A stretch of 12,028 nt of DNA from JAFAVZ01 sp036009105 (lineage in GTDB: Bacteria > Acidobacteriota > Thermoanaerobaculia > Gp7-AA8): contig DASYMJ010000189.1 of the NCBI GenBank assembly GCA_036009105.1, forward strand, positions 1 to 12,028. The letters run 5' to 3'. The notes below the pieces were generated by a model. The model had not been told where the DNA came from, did no database searches, and worked only from the letters and a program-made list of their open reading frames with translations. Below, piece by piece: positions 1-7,053 of this stretch. Both the position numbers and the translations under genes were made by a program. Position 1 is the first letter of the stretch. The number at the start of each line of letters is the position of its first letter.

Positions 1-2
1 TG

Positions 3-554
3 AAGGTCGATCCGGACGGCCGCCAGGCCGTCGTGGCCACGCCCGGCTCAGGCCCGGCCGCGCCTTTGAGCGTCGCCCTCTATCACATCGTGCAGATGCA
101 GACGAACCCAGCCTACCGGGAGGCCGCGGTTTCGTTCGTCACGAGAAATGTCGCACTTGCCAATCTGACGACGAGGGCGTTTTTCGGGATGGTGTCCCAG
201 ACCACGCCGCTCCCGCTGTTGATGGGGAAGCGTCACGAAAAAAGCGGCGCGGTGCCGGGCGACAAAGTGGATCCTGATCGCGCGCGCCAGCTCGGAGAGC
301 GCGCGAAGCAGGAATCCGTAGCTGATGTGATCGACCAACTTGCGTCGATTCAGGATCGGCAGCGACGAATTCGGCAGGGAAAGGCGAGCGGAGTCATCGA
401 CACCACGGATAAGTCCGAGCAGCGGGCCGACCATGCGGTCGACAGGATCCGCAATCTCGCTGACGCCCTCGCCGATGCTCTGGAGGGAATGGCGGAGGAT
501 GAAACAGGGCCTGAGCCCGGAAATGATCAGAAACCGCCGGAGAACTTCGAGTGA
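3..554 (+). CDS. Hypothetical protein, open at left edge
   Basis: I do not recognise this protein. The frame is already open at base 3, so it may be the 3' part of a longer gene. If the base before the window is A, an ATG would lie right at the edge; a GTG at 33 is the first internal start and gives 173 residues. Counting from that GTG, residues 10-65 are mixed and mildly hydrophobic, with no clear membrane helix. Residues 80-155 are rich in Lys, Arg, Glu, Gln and Ala, consistent with long amphipathic or coiled-coil helices. The tail is acidic and Pro-rich (PGNDQKPPENFE). There is no signal peptide in the visible part. Its TGA overlaps the GTG start of the TPR gene (GTGA, 551-554), so the two are probably co-translated and may act together. 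That it is a real gene is likely; its function is unknown. Confidence 0.6.
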   Translation, partial: KVDPDGRQAVVATPGSGPAAPLSVALYHIVQMQTNPAYREAAVSFVTRNVALANLTTRAFFGMVSQTTPLPLLMGKRHEKSGAVPGDKVDPDRARQLGERAKQESVADVIDQLASIQDRQRRIRQGKASGVIDTTDKSEQRADHAVDRIRNLADALADALEGMAEDETGPEPGNDQKPPENFE

Positions 555-925
555 GCTCCGACGACGATCTGGAATCCGCCTTCCAAACTGCTACCGCCTT
601 TCGCGACGCCGGCGATCTCCATTCCGCAAAAGAGCTCCTCGAGCGTCTCGCGCGCGAGCATCCGGACGCTTTTCCGGTCTGGCTCGTCCTCGGCAGCATC
701 GAAAAGAAGCTGGAGAACTACGAGGCAGCGGAAAAAGCATTCCGCACCGCGGTCGCGCTCGATCCTCGTTCCGAGCTGGCGTCCGTGGCGCTGTTCTTTG
801 CGCTGGCGCGCCAGCGCCGCGACGATGAAGCGTTCGACGAGGCGCGGCGCTTCCTCACCCTGAGGCCCGATTCGAAGAGATACCAAGAGATCCTCGACGA
901 GATCGACCAGTCCCTTCCTGCCTGA
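551..925 (+). CDS. Small tetratricopeptide-repeat (TPR) protein
   Basis: A 124-residue cytoplasmic protein built almost entirely of TPR helices. Repeat-like units run from about residue 6 to 38 (ATAFRDAGDLHSAKELLERL), 40 to 73 (the classic VLGSIEKKLENYEAAEKAFR followed by ALDPRSELA) and 75 to 110 (FALARQRRDDEAFDEARRFL, then LRPDS). TPR folds are protein-binding scaffolds, so a partner is expected, and the upstream gene is the obvious candidate. GTG is chosen as start because GGAGAA (539-544) sits 6 nt upstream and the codon overlaps the previous stop as GTGA. There is no signal peptide or membrane segment. The fold is clear; the biological role cannot be told from sequence. Confidence 0.8.
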   Translation: MSSDDDLESAFQTATAFRDAGDLHSAKELLERLAREHPDAFPVWLVLGSIEKKLENYEAAEKAFRTAVALDPRSELASVALFFALARQRRDDEAFDEARRFLTLRPDSKRYQEILDEIDQSLPA

Positions 926-1299
926 CCGCCCCCCGCCGGAGCTCACGACCCCTTCTTCGGACGGCGCACATGGCCGCATGGGTTTTGATCGTGAGACCGT
1001 CGGATTCCGCGGCCGGACGTCCTCACGCTGCCCCAGGAATTGCCGTGACACGGCGGCCAGGTCAGCGTGTGACGCGCAGGGCCGCCATCGCGCCGACCCT
1101 GTGATTTACGTGCCTGCGAATCGCCCCACCTCAACTCGCCCCATTCACCGCGTTGATCCCCACAGCGCATTCGCGTAGTCCGCCATAATGTCGCTGTTCG
1201 GTATCGCCCGGCGCCTCGAAGACGACGTACGGTGTATCGACGCGCGCGAGAATCGACCCTTCGCGGGTAAAACCGCGATCCGAGCTGGCGACCATTGGG
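926..1299. other. Decayed intergenic stretch, no intact gene
   Basis: About 370 bases with no convincing gene. Minus-strand frames run through it from the IS256 remnant, but after about 1300 they stop resembling that family. One minus frame (about 1131-1310) contains a protein-like run (ARVDTPYVVFEAPGDTE) that ends at a stop and that I cannot assign. Together with the frameshifts next door this looks like eroded sequence. A weak inverted repeat (ggcggcc 1052-1058 with ggccgcc 1080-1086) has no T-run and is not a credible terminator. Confidence 0.5.
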
Positions 1300-1563
1300 C
1301 AGCGACGTGCTGAGCCGTCCCTGCCGATCTTGCGGCACGCCTCCAACTTCACGCGCGTGATCAGCGTCCGCGAGTACGACCCACTCCGCAGCCCCAGCCG
1401 CTCGGAAGTTCTCTCCCCTGGCTTTGCCTTGCAGCGTCTCGGTCATCTCCGCTTCCAGGACTTCCTGCAGCACGTCCCGGAACAGCTTTCGAACCACATC
1501 TCCGCCCGCCAGCAACTCGGATTTCCAATCCACCTTGTTCGCGTTCGTCTTCTTCGGAGCCAT
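1300..1563 (-). pseudogene. IS256-family transposase N-terminal remnant, frameshifted
   Basis: Read from 1563 downwards, an ATG with a good Shine-Dalgarno (AGGAG about 8 nt upstream on the minus strand) opens MAPKKTNANKVDWKSELLAG. It continues into FRDVLQEVLEAEMTETL, the conserved N-terminal helix of IS256/Mutator-type DDE transposases. Near 1404 the frame shifts by one base and family sequence resumes as ERLGLRSGSYSRTLITRV (about 1403-1345). It then returns to the first frame for VPQDRQGRLSTSL (1338-1300). Only about 90 of the roughly 400 codons usual for the family remain, and the catalytic DDE region is absent, so it cannot move itself. An AT-richer segment upstream of the start (aatttacaggagactccctgg, about 1599-1619) may be the old terminal repeat, but no matching copy was found at the other side. 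Confidence 0.75.
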
Positions 1564-1710
1564 CGACTCTCTCCTGTCTGTTTTCGTTTGGCGACTTGAA
1601 TTTACAGGAGACTCCCTGGCCCTTTCTTTTTGCAGAACTCTTCGGATACTACCCATTTCTTTCTACGCTCCGCCGAAGGATTTCCCCCTCCCCGCCTGTC
1701 CAACGGGCGC

Positions 1711-3255
1711 ATGAAGAAACTGATCGTCGTCTCCCTCGCTCTCCTTTCCATCGCCCTCTCCGCGCGTGCGCAAACGCCGCGCAGGAGGTATCTCGTCGCA
1801 ACGGAGCAGGCCTTTCGCGAGGAAGCGCTCGCGAAGAAGAGCTACACCCGTTTGACGGATGGTTATGCCGTCGAGCTCTCCGATGAGGAAGCGAAGGTCC
1901 TGGCCGCGACGAGCGGGGTTCGGTACGTGGAGCCGGATGTCGAGCGTTACGTCTCCGCGGTGCCGGCACCGCACCTCGAGGTCAGACAGGTGACTCCCTG
2001 GGGCGTGGTCAGCGTCCATGCGCCGTTGGTCTGGTTCCTCACGCGCGGCGAGGGGGTCCGCGTCGGAATCATCGACACCGGCATCGACCTGGCGCATCCC
2101 GATCTGCAGGCGGCATATCGGGGCGGATATGACTTCGTGCACAACGACGCGGTTCCGGAAGAGGAGGCCGAAGGGGGCGCCTTTTCCCACGGCACGCGCA
2201 TGGCCGGCATCATCGCCGCGTCGGACAACGGCTTCGGCGTCGTCGGCGCGGCTCCCGGCGTCTCGCTCTATGTGTTGAAGATCTTCCCGAAGACGGGCGG
2301 CGCTTTGACCTCGAACGTGATCCGGGCCGTGGAGTGGGCCATCGCGCAGAAGCTCGACGTCGTGAGCTGCTCCTTCGGCGGCGAGACGCCGTCGAAGCTG
2401 GAGGAAGAGACCTACGCCCGAGCGCGTCGCGCCAACGTGCTCGTCATCGCCGCGGTCGGCAACGACGCGTCGTGGGTCCGCTATCCCGCGGCGTACCCGT
2501 CGGTGGTCGGCGTGGGAGCGATGGCGCGTACGCTCCGCATCGCCTCGTTCTCGAACACCGGCATCCAGGTCGCCTTCGTTGCGCCCGGCGTCGATCTCGT
2601 GTCGACCATCGTATCGGGCCGCGGGCACATCGGCAGTGTCACTCTGGACGATGGGATGTCGTTTCCGGCCCACCCGTTCGCATACTCGAAGTCGGGAGCG
2701 GTCGCGGGCCTGGCGGTCGACTGCGCCGATGGCTACTCCGCCGATTTCCCGTCCGCCACCGCGCAGAACGTCGCCCTCGTGCAACAGGCGGGACCGCCGG
2801 TTCCGTTGAAGGCGACCAACGCCATCGCCGCACAGGCCGCCGCTCTCATCGTGATCAACTCCGCGCTGGACGACATGCCGATGCGCGGCTCGCTCGGCTC
2901 CGAAAACCCCCGCTGGCCCGTGGCCGTTAGCGTATCGATGCAAACCGGCCAGCTCATCGCCGAGCGCGGATCCGGAGTGCTCGTCGACTCCTACCTCAGC
3001 GACTACGACGCGGCCGACGGCGCGTCGATGGCCGCGCCGCACGTGGCCGCGGTGGCCGCGCTCGTGCGCGCCTTGCGTCCCGACCTCGACGCCGATGAAG
3101 TCGTCGCCCTCCTCGCCGCCACCGCCACGGACCTCGGCGACGCCGGGCGCGATCCCGTGTACGGTTACGGTCTCGTCGATGCGTACGCCGCGGCGGCAGC
3201 GGCGGTGCCGGAGAGGATGCCGGTCAAGATACGGCGGAGAAGCGCGCACCCATGA
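1711..3255 (+). CDS. Secreted subtilisin-like serine protease (S8) with I9 propeptide and PA-like insert
   Basis: A 514-residue exported peptidase. Residues 1-21 are a signal peptide (MKKLIVVSLALLSIALSARA). Residues 24-82 resemble an inhibitor I9 prodomain, including GYAVELSDEEAKVL and VRYVEPD. The S8 catalytic residues are visible: Asp122 in IIDTGID, His160 in SHGTRMAGIIAA, oxyanion Asn251 in VIAAVGND and Ser439 in DGASMAAPHVAA. Between the conserved VAPGVDLVSTI block (289-300) and the Ser block is an insert of about 125 residues; NVALVQQAG, AAQAAALIVINSA and VAVSVSMQTGQLI match a protease-associated (PA) domain pattern. The C-terminus is basic. The ATG at 1711 is chosen because it starts the signal peptide; the frame is open further upstream (TTG 1630). 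There is no strong ribosome site. Its TGA overlaps the sigma-factor ATG, tying it to the signalling operon. It probably acts in the periplasm or outside the cell. Substrate unknown. Confidence 0.93.
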   Translation: MKKLIVVSLALLSIALSARAQTPRRRYLVATEQAFREEALAKKSYTRLTDGYAVELSDEEAKVLAATSGVRYVEPDVERYVSAVPAPHLEVRQVTPWGVVSVHAPLVWFLTRGEGVRVGIIDTGIDLAHPDLQAAYRGGYDFVHNDAVPEEEAEGGAFSHGTRMAGIIAASDNGFGVVGAAPGVSLYVLKIFPKTGGALTSNVIRAVEWAIAQKLDVVSCSFGGETPSKLEEETYARARRANVLVIAAVGNDASWVRYPAAYPSVVGVGAMARTLRIASFSNTGIQVAFVAPGVDLVSTIVSGRGHIGSVTLDDGMSFPAHPFAYSKSGAVAGLAVDCADGYSADFPSATAQNVALVQQAGPPVPLKATNAIAAQAAALIVINSALDDMPMRGSLGSENPRWPVAVSVSMQTGQLIAERGSGVLVDSYLSDYDAADGASMAAPHVAAVAALVRALRPDLDADEVVALLAATATDLGDAGRDPVYGYGLVDAYAAAAAAVPERMPVKIRRRSAHP

Positions 3256-3845
3256 ACATCGAACATGCCGATCGCTTTCTCGTTGCCCGCCTGCTGCGCG
3301 GCGACGAGGAAGCGTTCACCGAGCTCTTCGACCGGCACTTCGGACCGCTGTATCGCTTCGCGCTGCCGCGTGTCGCGGACGAGGATGCGGCCGAGGAGGT
3401 CGTGCAGAAGACGCTCTGCCGGGCGGTGCGGAAACTGGCCACCTACCGCGGCGAAGCGGCGCTGCTGACCTGGCTGACCACCATCTGCCGCCGCGAGATC
3501 GCCACGTACTTTGAACAACGAAAGAAGGAGCCGCCGATGATCGATCTCTCCGATGACCTGCCCGAGATCCGCGCGGCGCTCGAATCTCTCGGCGCGGAGG
3601 CAACGGTGCAGCGCCGCGAGGTGGCCAGGGTCGTCCACGTGGTGCTCGACCGCCTGCCCGGCCGCTACGGTGACGCGCTGGAGTGGAAGTACATCGATGG
3701 ACTGACCGTGGCCGAGATCGCCGAGCGGCTCACGCTCGCGCCGAAGGCGGCCGAATCGCTGCTCACCCGCGCCCGGGACGCGTTCCGCGATGCCTTTCGC
3801 GCCGCGTACGGCAGCGGGTGGAACGGCGCGGAGGTGGACGCATGA
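3252..3845 (+). CDS. ECF-type RNA polymerase sigma factor
   Basis: A 197-residue sigma-70 family protein of the extracytoplasmic-function group, which directs RNA polymerase to a small regulon when freed from its anti-sigma partner. Region 2 spans about residues 8-90: RLLRGDEEAFTELFDRHF, the acidic DEDAAEEVVQKTL helix, then YRGEAALLTWLTTICRRE for -10 recognition. Region 4 spans about 125-185: LDRLPGRYGDALEWKYIDGL followed by the helix-turn-helix TVAEIAERLTLAPKAAESLL. A short acidic linker separates them and there is no region 3, as expected for the class. Its ATG overlaps the protease stop and its own TGA overlaps the FecR start, so levels of the three are likely coupled. A GGAGA lies 11 nt upstream. 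It probably regulates its own operon, but I could not identify the target promoter. Confidence 0.95.
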   Translation: MNIEHADRFLVARLLRGDEEAFTELFDRHFGPLYRFALPRVADEDAAEEVVQKTLCRAVRKLATYRGEAALLTWLTTICRREIATYFEQRKKEPPMIDLSDDLPEIRAALESLGAEATVQRREVARVVHVVLDRLPGRYGDALEWKYIDGLTVAEIAERLTLAPKAAESLLTRARDAFRDAFRAAYGSGWNGAEVDA

Positions 3846-4756
3846 ACGACAACGAAAAGGATTCCATCGCGACGCTGGTCCGTCTCGCCGGACGCAGACC
3901 GGAAGCGGCCGCCGAACGGGCCGGGCGCGTGAAGACCGCGGTCGCGGACGAGTGGCGCGCCACGATCCGCCGGCGGCGAGGGGCACGCATCGGCGTCGCT
4001 GCCGCCGTGGCCGCCGCCTCCTTCGCCGGCGTCCTGTGGATGCGCTCCAAGCCGCAGACCACGACTGCCACCGCCGCGCCGATCGTGGCCCGCGTGCAGG
4101 CCGTCCATGGCGAAAGCAGGTTGATCGCGGGACAGGCATTGCGCGCCGGTGTGCAGCTCGACCTTGCGGAGAATGCGTTCGCATCGCTGCAATGGCATGG
4201 CGCAACGCTGCGCATCGGCGGCGGCACGCGGCTGACACTCGAATCGCGCGAGGTGGCCACGCTGCGGCGCGGCGCGGTGTACTACGCCGGCGATGCCGGC
4301 CTCGGGGGCGTCACGCTGCACACCGTTTTCGGCGACGTCCGCGACATCGGGACCCGTTTCGAAGTGCGCCTGGGGGAAGACGCGGTGCGCGTCCGCGTGC
4401 GCGACGGAGCGGTCGAGCTCCGCGGCACCACCGCCCGCGCCGGCATGGAGCTCGTGGCCACGCGCACCGCCGTCACCCAGCGCGCGGTCTCCACGAGCGG
4501 CGACGGATGGTCGTGGATCGAACGGGCCGCTCCGCCGCTGGTGCTCGAGGGGCAGACGCTGGAGAGCGTGCTCCGGCAGGTCGCGGAAGAGAAAGGCTTG
4601 ACCGTCGAATGGAACGGCGCGCGCGATGTGCGCCGCGTGCTGCTGCACGGCGAGGTGCCGCTGTCCGCCACCGAAGCGCTCGACGCCGCCACCGCCGCGG
4701 CAGGCGTAGCGTATCGGATCGAAGGCGACCGCCTGATCGTCGGTGACCGGTCATGA
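3842..4756 (+). CDS. FecR-family transmembrane sigma regulator (anti-sigma) with STN-like C-terminus
   Basis: A 304-residue inner-membrane protein. Residues 1-46 form a cytoplasmic, basic helix-rich head that would hold the sigma factor. One membrane helix follows at about 49-66 (RIGVAAAVAAASFAGVLWM). The periplasmic part has a FecR beta domain (about 80-215), with conserved-looking LRIGGGTRLTLES, LRRGAVYYAG, VTLHTVFGDVRDIGTRFEV and VRVRDGAVEL. The last 70 residues (about 233-301: LEGQTLESVLRQVAEEKGL to YRIEGDRLIVGD) look like the DUF4974/STN-like domain seen at FecR C-termini. In this family the periplasmic part senses the receptor STN domain and the head controls the sigma factor. The frame is open upstream, but the ATG at 3842 has GGAGGTG (3830-3836) and forms the ATGA overlap with the sigma gene. 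Its own stop overlaps the receptor start. Confidence 0.92.
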   Translation: MNDNEKDSIATLVRLAGRRPEAAAERAGRVKTAVADEWRATIRRRRGARIGVAAAVAAASFAGVLWMRSKPQTTTATAAPIVARVQAVHGESRLIAGQALRAGVQLDLAENAFASLQWHGATLRIGGGTRLTLESREVATLRRGAVYYAGDAGLGGVTLHTVFGDVRDIGTRFEVRLGEDAVRVRVRDGAVELRGTTARAGMELVATRTAVTQRAVSTSGDGWSWIERAAPPLVLEGQTLESVLRQVAEEKGLTVEWNGARDVRRVLLHGEVPLSATEALDAATAAAGVAYRIEGDRLIVGDRS

Positions 4757-7053
4757 TCCGCCGCCTGCTGGTCGTTCTCGCTCTGCTCTTCGCGGTCGGC
4801 ACGCTTCAGGCGGCGCAGTACCGTTTCGCGGGCCGCCCGCTGGCCGAAGCGCTGCGGGAGTTGCAGTCGCGCGGCCTGCGCCTCATCTACAGCGACGACG
4901 TCGTGACCAGCGCGATGATGGTGCAGACCGAGCCGCGTGCGACGCAGCCGCGGAAGATCCTCGACCAGCTGTTGCGCGAGCACGCCTTGCGGGCGACCGA
5001 CGGCCCGCGCGGCACGCTGCTGATCGTGCGGGACGAACGCTCGCGCCGCGGCAAGCCGGCCGTGGAACGGGCAGCGGTCCCGCCGCCGCGGATGCCGGTG
5101 ACGCTGGAGGAGATCGTGGTCACGCCGAGCCGCTTCACCATCCTGGGCCAGGAGCCGGAGAGCCGCCAGTTCCTCAGCCGGGAAGAAGTGCGCCGCGTGC
5201 CGCATCTCTCCGACGATCTCTATCGCGCCATCGGCCGGATCCCCGGAACGACCAGCGCCGATGTCAGCGCGCGTTTCAACCTGCGCGGCGGCGAAGAGGA
5301 CGAGGTGCTGGTGCTGGTGGACGGCGCGGAGATCTACGATCCCTTTCACATCCGGGACCTGTATCGCGCCTTCAGCACCATCGACGCCGAGGCGGTGGGG
5401 TCGGTGGATGTGTTGAGCGGGGGGTATCCGGCGGAGTACGGCGGGCGGATGAGCGGCGTGGTCGACATCAGCACGCTTGCGCCGACCGAGACGAAGCACG
5501 AGGTCGGCCTCAGCCTGCTCAACACCCGGTTGCTGTCGCAGGGAACGTTCGCCCAATCGCGCGGCTCCTGGGTGTTCTCGCTGCGGCGCGGCTACCTGCG
5601 CGAGGTGTTGACGCTGATCAACAACGCCGCCGATGTCGACCCGCGCTACTCCGATCTCCTCGGCAAGGTCCAATGGACCCTGGGCGAGCGCGCCATCGTC
5701 TCGGCTCACGTCATGGCCTCGCGCGACCGGCTGACCCTGCATGACGGCCCCAGCACCGCGGCGCATGCCAGCTACGACGACCGCTACGTCTGGATCAACC
5801 TCCGCCAGTCGTGGACGGACGCCTTGTTCATGCAGAGCGTGCTCTCGTGGGGCAGCATCGGACGCCATCGCGAGGGGACGTTCGACAACGAGTTCGACCA
5901 GCAGCGCGGCCAGCTGCAGGACCACAATCAATCGACGTTCGTGACGCTGAAGAACGACGCCGTCCTCGACCTCTCGCCGCGCCAGTTGCTGAAGTTCGGC
6001 GCGACGGCGAAACGCGCGCGGGCGCGGTTCGACGCGGAAGGGTTGTCGGTCATCCCCTTCGCGATCTTCGCGCTGGGATCGCCACCTCGCGAGGTGCGAC
6101 GCTCCGTCCACCTGCGGCCGGGCGGCAGCCAGCTCGACGCCTACGCGGCCGATCGCTTTCGGATCAGCGAAAGCGTCGTCATCGAGGCCGGGTTGCGGGC
6201 GGGCTCGGAGAGCTATACGCCCGACGGCGTGCATCTCGGCCCTCGCCTCAACCTCGCCTGGATGCCGACGCCGCGGACGTCCGTGCGCGCGGCGTGGGGA
6301 GTGTTCCATCAGCCGCAGGAGATCCAGGAGCTGCAGGTCGAGGACGGCGTGACCGACTATCAACCGGCGCAGCGCTCCGAGCATCTCGTCCTCGGCATCG
6401 AGCAGTCGTTCGCCGGCTTCCACGCCCGGCTTGAGCTCTACGACAAGGCGCTGACGCAGCTGCGCCCGCGCTACGTGAACCTCTACGACCACCTCCTGCT
6501 CTTTCCGGAGCTGCGCGCCGACCGCATCCGCGTCGCGCCGGAAAGCGGGCGCGCGCGCGGAGCCGAGCTGCTCGTCCGGTCGGATGCAGCCCGGCCGCTG
6601 AGCGGCTGGATCAGCTACACGCTGGCGCGCGTCACCGATACGGTGGAAGGCCGGGAGGTGCCGCGCGATTGGGATCAGCGGCACGCCGCAACGTTCAGCG
6701 TGAATTACCGGCGGGGAGCGAAGTGGAACTTCAACCTAGCCGGCACCTGGCACAGCGGCTGGCCGACCACGCCCGTGCTCGCGCGGGTGGAGGGGGCGCA
6801 GCTCCTCACCGAGCTCGGGCCGCGCAACTCGACCCGCCTGCCCGATTACGAGCGGTTGGACTTCCGCGCCAGCCGCTCCGCCGGCCCCTTCAGCTTCTTC
6901 GTGGAGCTCTTCAACGTCCTGGGCCACGAGAACGTCACGCGCGTGAACACGTTCCGGTTCCAGCAAAGCGCGGACGGTCAGGTGACCGCGACGCCGGTCA
7001 CCGAAAGCGTGATCGGCATCCTCCCGTCATTTGGTGTCACCTGGCGGTTTTGA
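4753..7053 (+). CDS. TonB-dependent outer-membrane receptor/transducer with STN signalling domain
   Basis: A 766-residue outer-membrane receptor. Residues 1-20 are a signal peptide (MIRRLLVVLALLFAVGTLQA). Residues 21-93 are a secretin/TonB N-terminal (STN) domain (YRFAGRPLAEALRELQSRGL to GTLLIVRDE), the module that contacts FecR in the periplasm. A TonB box lies at about 118-126 (LEEIVVTPS). The plug domain follows at about 134-243, with FNLRGGEEDEVLVLVDGAEI and LSGGYPAEYGGRMSGVVDIS. The remainder is a 22-strand-type barrel with alternating aromatic/hydrophobic strands, ending in the outer-membrane insertion signal GVTWRF. The length is normal for the family. No separate Shine-Dalgarno is evident, so translation probably depends on the ATGA overlap with FecR. 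The ligand is unknown; iron-siderophore is the textbook case, but glycan or peptide import is equally possible with a protease in the operon. Its 3' end overlaps the opposing gene. Confidence 0.94.
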   Translation: MIRRLLVVLALLFAVGTLQAAQYRFAGRPLAEALRELQSRGLRLIYSDDVVTSAMMVQTEPRATQPRKILDQLLREHALRATDGPRGTLLIVRDERSRRGKPAVERAAVPPPRMPVTLEEIVVTPSRFTILGQEPESRQFLSREEVRRVPHLSDDLYRAIGRIPGTTSADVSARFNLRGGEEDEVLVLVDGAEIYDPFHIRDLYRAFSTIDAEAVGSVDVLSGGYPAEYGGRMSGVVDISTLAPTETKHEVGLSLLNTRLLSQGTFAQSRGSWVFSLRRGYLREVLTLINNAADVDPRYSDLLGKVQWTLGERAIVSAHVMASRDRLTLHDGPSTAAHASYDDRYVWINLRQSWTDALFMQSVLSWGSIGRHREGTFDNEFDQQRGQLQDHNQSTFVTLKNDAVLDLSPRQLLKFGATAKRARARFDAEGLSVIPFAIFALGSPPREVRRSVHLRPGGSQLDAYAADRFRISESVVIEAGLRAGSESYTPDGVHLGPRLNLAWMPTPRTSVRAAWGVFHQPQEIQELQVEDGVTDYQPAQRSEHLVLGIEQSFAGFHARLELYDKALTQLRPRYVNLYDHLLLFPELRADRIRVAPESGRARGAELLVRSDAARPLSGWISYTLARVTDTVEGREVPRDWDQRHAATFSVNYRRGAKWNFNLAGTWHSGWPTTPVLARVEGAQLLTELGPRNSTRLPDYERLDFRASRSAGPFSFFVELFNVLGHENVTRVNTFRFQQSADGQVTATPVTESVIGILPSFGVTWRF

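Noticed and set aside
1052..1086. Inverted repeat ggcggcc / ggccgcc with a smaller gtca/tgac nested inside
   Set aside because: Short stem, long loop, no T-run and high background GC; chance occurrence is likely, and it lies over 120 bp past the TPR gene.
1622..1650. Possible promoter (ctttct with gatact) upstream of the protease
   Set aside because: The -35 is a poor match and AT-rich sequence here may instead belong to the IS256 end; too weak to list.
1663..3249. A 528-codon minus-strand frame opposite the protease
   Set aside because: His/Arg/Gly-rich antisense shadow; the plus strand carries the complete S8 catalytic set.
4282..6684. An 800-codon open frame on the minus strand
   Set aside because: It lies antisense to the FecR and receptor genes; composition is Arg/His/Ala-rich with no domain, as expected for a high-GC shadow frame.
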